From assembly GCF_013177695.1 (NCBI RefSeq), contig NZ_WOEY01000173.1:1-41578 (forward strand): a stretch of 41,578 nt of DNA, read 5' to 3'. Both the position numbers and the translations under genes were made by a program. The DNA is from Paraburkholderia solitsugae. Its GTDB lineage: Bacteria > Pseudomonadota > Gammaproteobacteria > Burkholderiales > Burkholderiaceae. The notes beneath the pieces were generated by a model that was given only the letters and a program-made list of their open reading frames with translations, searched no databases and was not told where the DNA came from. Positions 7,905 through 15,139 of the stretch are shown piece after piece. Positions within the stretch are counted from its first letter, which is position 1, and the number at the start of each line of letters is the position of its first letter.

Positions 7905-8327
7905 TCAGCGTTCCCCCTGAATCCGCTGCACACGCATACGGCCCGGTGGCTCGAAGTAGGTTCCGAACCGTACCAGTCCGGCCTTCTTCAGGTGACACGT
8001 CATTTCGTAGCTCACCAGGACGCCGGGGTCAGGATTGTCGATGTATTCCACGTCGATTGATCGGATGCGAGGCTCGTACACAAGCAGTGTCGCCTCCATC
8101 TGCTGCTTGAGCGAATGCGCCGAAGCAGGTAGCGCCTTGTAGATGTTCGTGGGATCCGGTAGTCCGTAATCGGGCAGGTGCTTGAGCGCGCCCGCCCGTG
8201 CGTTGAGAATGCGACGGATGTTTTGCTGGACGCTCAGTATCTCGAGTGTCCTGTCGTCGTAGGCATCCAGCGGCTCACCACCGATCTGGCCAAGCAGTTT
8301 GTCGTACAAGGAAGGGCCGACTGGCAT
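7905..8327 (-). CDS. tssE: TssE, type VI secretion baseplate subunit (gp25-like)
   Basis: T6SS baseplate component related to phage T4 gp25 and lysozyme-like GPW_gp25 proteins, 140 aa, about the normal length. Recognisable segments are SLYDKLLGQIG near the N-terminus, SVQQNIRRILNARAG (residues ~31-45), LPDYGLPD, and a C-terminal beta region ending GRMRVQRIQGER. The ATG at 8325-8327 has GGAG five bases upstream. The gene itself appears intact, but upstream lies only a 3' fragment of hcp and no tssB, tssC, tssK, tssM or tssH is in the window. It is probably non-functional for secretion here. Confidence 0.85.
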   Translation of the reverse strand: MPVGPSLYDKLLGQIGGEPLDAYDDRTLEILSVQQNIRRILNARAGALKHLPDYGLPDPTNIYKALPASAHSLKQQMEATLLVYEPRIRSIDVEYIDNPDPGVLVSYEMTCHLKKAGLVRFGTYFEPPGRMRVQRIQGER

Positions 8328-8457
8328 CGCGTTCTCCGTCAGGTACGGGCGGCATGAATAAGAAGCGCCAGCCCGTGCAAGGCGGACTGGCGAAAGGAGG
8401 CGAAGCAGTCCCCGACCTCGAGGGATCAAGTAGCCCGTGCCAGCCTCCTTGAGAACC

Positions 8458-8702
8458 TTACGAGCGTTCGTTCCAGCTGTCGGCGTGAATGATATTGCCG
8501 TCCTTGTACGACCACGTAATCTTCTCGTAGCGCAGTTCGACGTCTTCGAGGTGGTTGTGCTTCTCGTAGGCGGGGTTCTTGATGTCGAGCATCTTCGGCT
8601 TGACCGCGACGACTTTCACGTTGTCGAGCTTCGTGTTGAAGTATTCCTTCTCCTTGCCCGCATCATCGATCTTGTACCACTTGATCTCGATCGACGGGGA
8701 GC
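8458..8702 (-). pseudogene. hcp: hcp (tssD) 3' fragment, N-terminal half missing
   Basis: About 80 residues match the C-terminal half of a Burkholderia-type Hcp tube protein. They run from IEIKWYKIDDAGKEKEYFNT through HNHLEDVELRYEKITWSY to the terminal SWNERS. Homologs are about 160-170 aa, so roughly the first half is gone. Reading upstream, the frame continues for 63 codons as antisense of the tssF fragment, so an automatic call at 8458-8895 would be a chimera. The breakpoint lies near a GAGCTC at 8699-8704. A GCCAG/CTGGC inverted repeat lies in the 130-bp spacer before tssE. Confidence 0.85.
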
Positions 8703-8703
8703 T

Positions 8704-9012
8704 CTCGCGCTCTATGACTGGACCAACGACGAGCTCAACCGCCGCCGCCTCGCGGGCATCCTGCACGTGTCGGAGGAATTGCTGGAAGAGGTGTCGGGTG
8801 GGTCGGTCGAGCGGGGCGTGTTGATCGAGGTCACGCTCGACAGTCACGCATTCGCAGGCGTTGGCGACGTGATGCTGTTCGGTGAACTGCTGCATCAGTT
8901 CTTCGCGCTATACGCGGAAATCAACCTGTTCACGAAGCTCGCAATCGTGAGCCTGCCGTCGCAGCAGCGTACTGAATGGCCGCGCAGCAAGGCGCTGCGC
9001 TCCCCGCTATGA
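8704..9012 (+). pseudogene. tssF: tssF 3' fragment, most of the gene missing
   Basis: About 102 residues match the C-terminus of the T6SS baseplate protein TssF. They begin ALYDWTNDELNRRRLAGIL, then RGVLIEVTLDSHAFAG, LFGELLHQFFALYAEINLF and a terminal WPRSKALRSPL. Full TssF is about 580-630 aa, so some 80% is lost. Upstream the frame enters antisense hcp, so the 191-aa open frame from 8437 is chimeric. The TGA overlaps the tssG ATG (ATGA at 9009-9012), preserving the normal tssF-tssG coupling. Confidence 0.85.
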
Positions 9013-10115
9013 GGCCCAGAGAACTACCCAACCTGGAGCCGCTGGTCGCGTCGTTGCTCGCACGCGCTCCGAAGATGAACTTCATGCAGTTGTGTCGGCT
9101 GCTCGAAGTGCGCGTATCGGAGCATCCTGGCTTCGGTACGCGTGATACGCCGGAACATGAACCCGTGAGATTCCGCCCGCGAGCTCGCGTCGGCTTTCCG
9201 GCCGGCGAAATCGCCTCAGTCGAGTTTGACGAGGAGGGCGTCACGTATGGATCCAATGCCCCGCCGACTGTGCGCACGACGTTCATGGGTTTGTACGGCG
9301 TGGACGCGGCAATGCCCTCGCACATGATCGACGACATCGTGCTGCGAACGGAAGGACACGAAGCACTCGAAGCGTTCCTCGACCAGTTCAATCACCGGAT
9401 TGTCACGCTACTGTATCGCGCGTCGAAGAAGTACCGCTATCCGATCGGCTTTCGTCCAGGCGGCACCGATGCCCATTCGCGCAAGCTGCTGAGTCTCGCC
9501 GGCTTCGGCTGGGGTGAGAAACCGGCGCGCGCCGGGCTGCCCGACTCGCGGGTACTCCCGCTGCTAGGACTGCTGATCCAGCGTACGCGTACCCCTGAAG
9601 GTCTTGCCGGTGTCGTGGCACTCGCCGTGCCCGGTGTCGATGTTCTTGTCGACGAGTTCTTCCCGACCCTCAAGGGCGCGGGCAAGCCTCAACCGCTCAC
9701 GTCTGCGGGCACTGCCGACGGCGCACAGGGCGAGGGCAGGCGCCGTGGCCTCGGTGGCGGCTACGTGCTGGGCACGCGCGTCGCGTACCGGAGCCGGGCC
9801 GCCCGCGTCACGTTGCGGCCAGCGAGTGCGGAACAGGCCCACGACCTGTTGCCCGGAGCGTGGCTGCACCGTGAACTGATGGCCTTTATCCGCCTGTACG
9901 CTGGTACGAAGGCCGACGTGTTCCTGCGCATGGAAGTATCGTCGCGCATCGCACCCGCACCGAAAATCGGCGCGGCGCACGAAGGTCCGGCGCCACGTCT
10001 TGCGTGGACCACGATCCTGCCTTCAGACGACGAACGTCTGATCACCATTCCGCTCGGTTCTTACGAAGCATTTCCGGCTCCGGAGCCGAACCCGTTCCTT
10101 GCGCCGCTTGACTGA
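9009..10115 (+). CDS. tssG: TssG, type VI secretion baseplate subunit
   Basis: T6SS wedge protein TssG (VasB/ImpH family), 368 aa, close to family length. It contains the N-terminal MNFMQLCRLLEVR motif, RFRPRARVGFPAGEI, the VRTTFMGLYGVDAAMPSHM segment typical of the family, FLDQFNHRIVTLLYRA, and the C-terminal YVLGTRVAYRSRAARVTL. The ATG at 9009 is preferred over 8976 because it overlaps the tssF stop by ATGA. The frame is intact although its partner tssF is truncated, so functional baseplate assembly from this locus is unlikely unless other T6SS copies complement it. Confidence 0.88.
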   Translation: MRPRELPNLEPLVASLLARAPKMNFMQLCRLLEVRVSEHPGFGTRDTPEHEPVRFRPRARVGFPAGEIASVEFDEEGVTYGSNAPPTVRTTFMGLYGVDAAMPSHMIDDIVLRTEGHEALEAFLDQFNHRIVTLLYRASKKYRYPIGFRPGGTDAHSRKLLSLAGFGWGEKPARAGLPDSRVLPLLGLLIQRTRTPEGLAGVVALAVPGVDVLVDEFFPTLKGAGKPQPLTSAGTADGAQGEGRRRGLGGGYVLGTRVAYRSRAARVTLRPASAEQAHDLLPGAWLHRELMAFIRLYAGTKADVFLRMEVSSRIAPAPKIGAAHEGPAPRLAWTTILPSDDERLITIPLGSYEAFPAPEPNPFLAPLD

Positions 10116-10130
10116 TTCTGGAGTACCCGT

Positions 10131-10664
10131 ATGTCCATCCGTTTAACGACGACTCTCCTTGCCGCCAGTCTAATGCTCAGCGCATGTGGTGCATGGCAGA
10201 CAGTGTCGGACTCGACCTCAAGCGTGGTTCACGCCGTCTTCTACAAACAGGTAAAAGTGCTGAACGTCGACCTCACCGCGCGCGCTGCGGTCAACCCCGA
10301 CGAAGCAATGCGATCGACCTCAGTCGCCGTGCGTGTGTACCAGCTCAAGGATCGCAAGCTCTTCGACAAGGCGTCGTATGACGATCTGCTGAAGAACGAC
10401 AAGACCGTCCTCGCGCAGGATCTGCAGGCCAGCGTTGCGACGGTAGTGAATCCCGGCGCTTCCGCAAGCGTGTCGCAGCCGATGCAACCCGACACGGAAT
10501 ACGTGGGTATCGTCGCGTTCTACCGGGACCCGAATTCGAATGGAACCTGGCGTCGCGTGGTACCGAAGAAGAAACTGTCGGCAGATGCGCCACTCAAGCT
10601 CGAACTGGTCGACCGGCAACTGGTCGTGTCGGGCGACGTGGCAGCATCGGTTCTGATTCAATGA
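10131..10664 (+). CDS. tssJ: TssJ, type VI secretion outer-membrane lipoprotein
   Basis: Outer-membrane lipoprotein (VasD/SciN family) of the T6SS membrane complex, 177 aa. It has a signal peptide (MSIRLTTTLLAASLM) and lipobox LSAC with lipidated C19. The mature part carries the transthyretin-like domain pattern: VDLTARAAVNPDEAMRST, VRVYQLKDRKLFDKASYDDLL, and ADAPLKLELVDRQLVV. GGAG lies nine bases before the ATG, 15 nt after tssG. TssJ normally partners TssM and TssL, neither of which is present. Directly after the stop begins a CATGG pentamer array. Confidence 0.9.
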   Translation: MSIRLTTTLLAASLMLSACGAWQTVSDSTSSVVHAVFYKQVKVLNVDLTARAAVNPDEAMRSTSVAVRVYQLKDRKLFDKASYDDLLKNDKTVLAQDLQASVATVVNPGASASVSQPMQPDTEYVGIVAFYRDPNSNGTWRRVVPKKKLSADAPLKLELVDRQLVVSGDVAASVLIQ

Positions 10665-10670
10665 GGACGG

Positions 10671-10725
10671 CATGGCATGGCATGGCATGGCATGGCATGG
10701 CATGGCACGGCACGGCGAGGCGAGG
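10671..10725. repeat. CATGG pentanucleotide tandem repeat
   Basis: Seven perfect CATGG units (10671-10705) are followed by two CACGG and two CGAGG units. The array starts 6 bp after the tssJ stop and ends 26 bp before the stop of the next gene on the opposite strand. Simple repeats of this kind are prone to slipped-strand length change. It marks the right-hand edge of the T6SS relic. Confidence 0.9.
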
Positions 10726-10751
10726 CGCCGCGTCAGCGCCTTACCCGTCCC

Positions 10752-11888
10752 TCACCAACCTTGAAAACGTCTCCACTCGACACTGCTGCCATCCGCCGAA
10801 ACAGCGTGATACTCCGGAAACTGCGCACCGGTCGCGCAGGCATGATTCGGCAGGATGCGCAGCTTCATACCGATCGGAAAGCGCTGCGCGATGTCGTCCA
10901 CATGCGCGCCTTCTTCCGATGACGACAGAATCCCGTGCTCCTGATTGGCGCCGCTGACGACGAAACCCGCTAGTGGTGTTCCGTTCAGCAAACACGGCTG
11001 GCCGTAGCCGAAATCGTGCGGCTGCTTCGAGGTGCCGCGATCGCGGCTCATCGCCATCCAGCCTGCGTCGAGAATCGCCCAGCCCTTGTCCGCCTGATGG
11101 CCGATCACGGTGGCCAGCACGCTGAGGGCGATATCTTCAAGTCCGCACACGCCGACGTTGTGCATGACCAGATCGAAAAAAACGTACACACCCGCTCGCA
11201 CTTCGGTCACGCCATCCAGTTGCCCGGCGGCCAGCGCCGTGGGCGTCGATCCGACGCTGACGGCCGGGCACGGAATGCCTGCGTCGCGCAGCCGCTCTGC
11301 CGCGCGCACGCAGCCTGCGCGCTCCTGCTCGGCTAGCGCGGCTAGCGCCTCCGGCGTATGAAGCTCGTAGCTGGAGCCGGCGTGGGTCATCACGCCACCT
11401 ACCTTGATGCCGTTCTCATGCAGAATCCGGCCGACTTCGAGCAGCGTGTCCTGTTCCGGCGTAATACCGGAGCGGTGGCCATCGGTGTCCACCTCGATCC
11501 ACACGTCGAAGGTTTCGCCGTGCTGGTCCGCAAATGCGGTGATGGCCGTGGCGGCGGTCGGATTGTCCACCACGAGTTTCAGATCGCAACCCTGGCGGCG
11601 AAGCGCCAGCGCTCGCGGCAGCTTTGAGGGCGCGATGCTGACCGCGTAAAGGATATCGCTGACGCCGGCCGCAAAGAAAGCCTCCGCCTCTTTGAGAGTC
11701 GAGACCGTGATGCCGCGCGCACCGGCGGCGATCTGCGCACGGACCACGTCGATGCATTTGGTGGTTTTGACGTGCGGACGGAATGCCACGCCCAGCGTGT
11801 TCATGTGCGCCTGCATCCGCGCGATGTTCTTCTGCATCCGGGGGATGTCGATCAGCGCGGCAGGGGTGTCGATGCGGTCGAGTTTCAT
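10752..11888 (-). CDS. DSD1-family PLP enzyme (D-threonine aldolase / 3-hydroxy-D-aspartate aldolase / D-serine dehydratase-like)
   Basis: Fold-type III PLP enzyme, 378 aa, with an alanine-racemase-like N-terminal barrel and a D-serine-dehydratase-like C-terminal domain. The PLP lysine is probably K41 in FRPHVKTTK. A C-terminal PNHACAT motif supplies the His and Cys metal ligands typical of this group. Substrate is uncertain: D-threonine, D-3-hydroxyaspartate or D-serine are all possible. The stop of the HAD hydrolase lies 4 nt upstream, so the two form an operon. The gene ends next to the pentamer array at the relic T6SS locus. Confidence 0.85.
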   Translation of the reverse strand: MKLDRIDTPAALIDIPRMQKNIARMQAHMNTLGVAFRPHVKTTKCIDVVRAQIAAGARGITVSTLKEAEAFFAAGVSDILYAVSIAPSKLPRALALRRQGCDLKLVVDNPTAATAITAFADQHGETFDVWIEVDTDGHRSGITPEQDTLLEVGRILHENGIKVGGVMTHAGSSYELHTPEALAALAEQERAGCVRAAERLRDAGIPCPAVSVGSTPTALAAGQLDGVTEVRAGVYVFFDLVMHNVGVCGLEDIALSVLATVIGHQADKGWAILDAGWMAMSRDRGTSKQPHDFGYGQPCLLNGTPLAGFVVSGANQEHGILSSSEEGAHVDDIAQRFPIGMKLRILPNHACATGAQFPEYHAVSADGSSVEWRRFQGW

Positions 11889-11892
11889 GCTT

Positions 11893-12570
11893 TCACCGGG
11901 GAATAGAGTGGCTTTCCGCGTGGCCGAAACGGCTGAGCCATGGGATCAGCGAGTCGAGCGTCGGCGCCTCGATTTCGGGCGGCTGTGCACCCGCCACCAG
12001 CGGCAGACCGACACGATTGTGCCAGTATGTCCTTAAGCCGACCGCAGCCGTGCCGAACATGTCGTAGCTGGAGCCTGCCACGAACGCGGCCTCATGCGCG
12101 CTTACGCCGAGTTTGCCGAGCGCGAGCCGGTAAGGCAACGAGTCCGGCTTGTACATCCCGGCTTCTTCAGCGGTGACGATGGCGTCCCAGCGGATCGGGA
12201 GCAACGCGGCGGCCTGCGTACCGAGGCGAATGGAGCAGTTAGTGACAACCGCCAGTTTGCAATGTGGACTGAGCGCCTGCAATGCATCGACGGCGCCGCT
12301 CCATGGCGCAAGCTTCAGCCAGTCCGCTTCGAGCGCGAGCGCGGCGGATTCCGGCAGCCCAACTTCGGTGGCTGCCGCGCGCACCAATTGTTCATACGCA
12401 ATGTAGCGACCGCAGCCGTAGGTCAGGCGCAAATAGGCGGCACGCCACGCACGGCCCGCCGCTTCGGAGCCCGCGGCGTGATTCCATGACGTCCACGAGT
12501 CGAGCAAGGCGGTCAGGAGGTCGAAGAGGACCGCCTTGGGGTAGGCGGTTGGGGTCGAAACAGAAGTCAT
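11893..12570 (-). CDS. HAD-superfamily hydrolase (haloacid dehalogenase-like)
   Basis: Haloacid dehalogenase-like hydrolase, 225 aa. Motif I is VLFDLLTALLDSW with nucleophile D17; position +2 is Leu, not the acid-base Asp of phosphatase members. This pattern is shared with 2-haloacid dehalogenases. Motif II is VVTN (T110), motif III K141 in MYKPDS, and motif IV lies around AGSSYD (S167-D170). A helical cap is inserted after motif I (about residues 28-90). Substrate is unknown. It is co-transcribed with the DSD1-type enzyme downstream, suggesting a joint small-molecule role. Confidence 0.75.
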   Translation of the reverse strand: MTSVSTPTAYPKAVLFDLLTALLDSWTSWNHAAGSEAAGRAWRAAYLRLTYGCGRYIAYEQLVRAAATEVGLPESAALALEADWLKLAPWSGAVDALQALSPHCKLAVVTNCSIRLGTQAAALLPIRWDAIVTAEEAGMYKPDSLPYRLALGKLGVSAHEAAFVAGSSYDMFGTAAVGLRTYWHNRVGLPLVAGAQPPEIEAPTLDSLIPWLSRFGHAESHSIPR

Positions 12571-12599
12571 TGATTTAACCGGCGAAGGACGGTAAGCCG

Positions 12600-12660
12600 A
12601 TTATAAAGTTTCATTACTCGCGTGGAGTTCAGTCAGGCTAACTCTCAAATTCAGTTTGAG
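12600..12660 (-). promoter_or_regulatory. Candidate promoter and inverted repeat upstream of the HAD/DSD1 operon
   Basis: On the minus strand TATAAT lies at 12600-12605, about 30 bp before the HAD start. An inverted repeat CTCAAA-N5-TTTGAG lies at 12644-12660, upstream of the -10. A clear -35 was not found. The dyad sits in the 131-bp gap between the LysR gene and the operon and could be a LysR-type operator; this is inference. Confidence 0.45.
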
Positions 12661-12701
12661 TGAACGTGCCATTCGCGAAGTGATTCACCCCGTTTCACGC
12701 T

Positions 12702-13607
12702 CTATCTCCTCCACGGTGGCAATGGCCTGAATCTACCCTGCAAATACTGCATGAAATGCCGCGTGCGCGCCGGCAATCCCGCCCGCTGATGCGTCAGCGC
12801 GATCACGTTAGCCTCCGGCGCTTTCCAGCCTTGCAGCAGCCGGACGAGTTTTCCTTTGGCGATGTCGTCGGCCACGTCCCATTCGGAGCGCAGGATTACA
12901 CCGCGGCCTTCGCAAGCCCATTGGCGGATCACGTCGCCGTCGTTGCAACTCAAATGCGGAGAAACGCGCACGCTGCGACGCGTGCGGCCTTTGCTGAACT
13001 GCCACAGCGAGACATCTTCGTTGTTCTCGCGCAGTACGATGCATGGCAGCTTGCTCAATTCTTCCGGCGACTCCGGCTGACCAAGCCGCTTGATGATCGC
13101 CGGTGCGGCGCATACGAAGCGCGCATTCGGTGCTATCGCATAGCCGACCAGATTCGATACCGGCAACTCGCCGATATGCACGACAATGTCGAAGCGGTCT
13201 ATTGTCTCGGTCAACGGCTGGTCGGACAGCGTGAGCACCACGTCAATAGCCGGGTTCTGCTGTTGGAAGTCGGCGATGGCGGGCGCAAGGTGTCGCCGGC
13301 CAAATCCCAGCGGCGCATTGATTTTCAGCGTGCCGATCAGACCGCCCCGGCGCGTCTGCAAGTCTTCGAACAGCGAGTCGAACTGCTGGACCAGTTCGGC
13401 GCCGCGTTCGCACAGGAGCGTGCCTTCTTCCGTGAACTGCAAACGGCGCGCGGTGCGGTTGAGCAGTTGCGTGCCGAGTTTCTTTTCCAGTTGCTGCAGG
13501 CGCTGGGTCACCGCGGAGGGCGACAGTCCCAGTTTTCGCGCTGCGGCGATCAGGCTGCCACTCTCGCGGATGGTCAGCAGAAACCGGATGTCGGCTGAGT
13601 TGTTCAT
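12702..13607 (-). CDS. LysR-family transcriptional regulator
   Basis: LysR-type regulator, 301 aa. The N-terminal winged helix-turn-helix spans residues ~1-62 (FLLTIRESGSLIAAARKLGLSPSAVTQRLQQLEKKLGTQLLNRT). A periplasmic-binding-protein-like effector domain occupies the rest (from about residue 90). The ATG at 13605-13607 (MNNSADIRF) is preferred to an in-frame GTG nine bases upstream. It lies upstream of the HAD/DSD1 operon on the same strand. Regulating that operon is plausible but unproven, since LysR genes more often act on divergent neighbours. Confidence 0.88.
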   Translation of the reverse strand: MNNSADIRFLLTIRESGSLIAAARKLGLSPSAVTQRLQQLEKKLGTQLLNRTARRLQFTEEGTLLCERGAELVQQFDSLFEDLQTRRGGLIGTLKINAPLGFGRRHLAPAIADFQQQNPAIDVVLTLSDQPLTETIDRFDIVVHIGELPVSNLVGYAIAPNARFVCAAPAIIKRLGQPESPEELSKLPCIVLRENNEDVSLWQFSKGRTRRSVRVSPHLSCNDGDVIRQWACEGRGVILRSEWDVADDIAKGKLVRLLQGWKAPEANVIALTHQRAGLPARTRHFMQYLQGRFRPLPPWRR

Positions 13608-13815
13608 GGCAGCCACTTTTGAGTTCGGAAGACTGGCAGCTTAAAGCGTTTGAATGCGCTGTTCCAGTGCATGACAGGACGTGATCGCAAGGCAAACGGA
13701 TACTTTCGTAACGCAGTCGACAGCTTGACCCGCTAAAGTGTGCGTTTGAGCCAAGGGGGCAGGCTGCGCCTGCCGTCCATCGATTCGTTGTCGCTTCCAT
13801 TTGAAGAGAAGGCCA

Positions 13816-14967
13816 ATGCCGTTGCCACATGAACCGTCGAGCGGTCCCTCAGTTGGTCCATCAGGCGCTGCTGAGGGGTTGACCCGCATGTCGAATGACC
13901 CGGCTATCAGTCCGGGCGACGCCGCGCAGAAAAGCGCCCTGAAACAGGGCGTATTCCTGCACACGGGTTGGCGCAGCGCAGGAACGTGGATCTGGTCGCG
14001 TCTGCGCGCACTCGATTCCGTCACTGGGTTCTATGAACCGTTTAGCAACGTGCTCGCCGATCTGAGCCTCGCGGACGTTTCCGCGTCCCGTCCTACGCTG
14101 ACCTCTGGACACCCGCCGCTTGCCGCGCCGTATTTCGAAGAATACCGGCCGTTTCTCCAGGAGCGCGCGCGCGGTGTAGCCGGATACAGGAAGCGCTTCG
14201 GCACCGATCGCTTCTCCCCTGCACCCGACGCGGAATTCCCCGCATTGCAGGCCTATCTGGCCAACCTGTGCGAGCGTACCGCTGAGCACGGTAGCGTACC
14301 CGTCTTCAAGTTTTGCCGTTCGTCAGGCCGGTTGCCGTGGCTCAAGCGTGCATTCCCGCAAGTCATGCATGCGGCGGTGCTGCGAAATCCCGCATCGCAG
14401 TTTGCCTCTGGGTGGCTGCTCAATCAGCAATGGAGCAATCCGTTCTTCGTGGCCGCGCCGTTTCGCGTGCTGGGTCTGAACCAGTCGGAACCCTTGGTCC
14501 GGCAGGCCATCGAAATCTGCGGCGTGAGCTTGCCGCCCGCTGTGCCGGTTTCGGATGACGCCTACGCCGTGGCGTGCGAGCACTATGCGCGCACGGCGGA
14601 AGGCAACAACGCATATCGGGCGTTCATCGCGTTGTGGATGCTCTGTGCGTCGCGTATGGCGGATGGCGTCGATCTGATGATCGACGTCGACCGGTTGGGG
14701 CAGTCGCGCGAGTATGCGGCAGAATTGCGCGCCGGGTTCCAGGCGCAGAGCGGATTGGTGCCTGACTTCGGCAGCGCGCGCGATCTGGTCGAGGAAACGC
14801 GTCGCAGCGCGGCGCGCATGGTCGGGATCGACGGCCGGTCGATGCGGGCCGTTCATTCCGCGGCGCTGAAGTTCCTCAAGACGCAGAACGGAGCCGACGC
14901 CGGTTTTATCGAACTCGTCCGCGAGAAGATGGTGCTGGCCAACGAATTGACCGAGCAATGGCGCTGA
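13816..14967 (+). CDS. Sulfotransferase-like protein, orphan
   Basis: Protein of 383 aa with features of PAPS-dependent sulfotransferases. Near the N-terminus HTGWRSAGTWIWSRL (residues 49-63) resembles the 5'-phosphosulfate loop (S-G-T-W), and AAVLRNPASQFASGW (187-200) resembles the 3'-phosphate site with R190 and S198. The ATG at 13816 has GAGAAGG six bases upstream; the TTG at 13801 is less likely, and a later ATG (13888) would also keep the motifs. It may sulfate a polysaccharide, lipid or small molecule. No biosynthesis genes adjoin it. The 13608-13815 spacer shows nothing clear. Confidence 0.6.
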   Translation: MPLPHEPSSGPSVGPSGAAEGLTRMSNDPAISPGDAAQKSALKQGVFLHTGWRSAGTWIWSRLRALDSVTGFYEPFSNVLADLSLADVSASRPTLTSGHPPLAAPYFEEYRPFLQERARGVAGYRKRFGTDRFSPAPDAEFPALQAYLANLCERTAEHGSVPVFKFCRSSGRLPWLKRAFPQVMHAAVLRNPASQFASGWLLNQQWSNPFFVAAPFRVLGLNQSEPLVRQAIEICGVSLPPAVPVSDDAYAVACEHYARTAEGNNAYRAFIALWMLCASRMADGVDLMIDVDRLGQSREYAAELRAGFQAQSGLVPDFGSARDLVEETRRSAARMVGIDGRSMRAVHSAALKFLKTQNGADAGFIELVREKMVLANELTEQWR

Positions 14968-15008
14968 GTTGGGCGTCCTTTCCTGATACTGCTCCGACCT
15001 CACCGACC

Positions 15009-15094
15009 AATACAGTTGCCGCGCGAAAATCAATACAGTGAGGCGCGGTTTTATTGTGCTGTATCGGGAATATGGCCGGCGCCGTCGATACAGT
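15009..15094 (+). promoter_or_regulatory. Cluster of ATACAGT boxes upstream of mmsA
   Basis: AATACAGT occurs at 15009-15016 and 15032-15039, an inverted GCTGTAT at 15059-15065 and ATACAGT at 15088-15094, all within the 172-bp leader of mmsA. Two direct boxes plus an inverted one is the layout used by GntR/MocR-type regulators, which control aminotransferase and semialdehyde dehydrogenase genes in proteobacteria. No MocR gene lies in the window. The box repetition is seen; the regulator class is inference. Confidence 0.6.
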
Positions 15095-15139
15095 TGGCAG
15101 GTCAACTCTTGCGGCCTATCCCGAACACGAGGTAACGAA

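Noticed and set aside
7817..8330. A simple inversion of hcp'-tssE within an intact co-linear operon
   Set aside because: That model predicts the tssF 5' part and hcp 5' part next to tssE, but 7817-7904 contains neither. Extra deletion would be needed.
8437..9012. Single intact 191-aa gene
   Set aside because: Its first 88 codons are antisense of hcp and only the rest is TssF, so it is a chimera across a rearrangement.
10671..10725. CRISPR-like repeat
   Set aside because: Units are 5 bp with no spacers; it is a simple tandem repeat.
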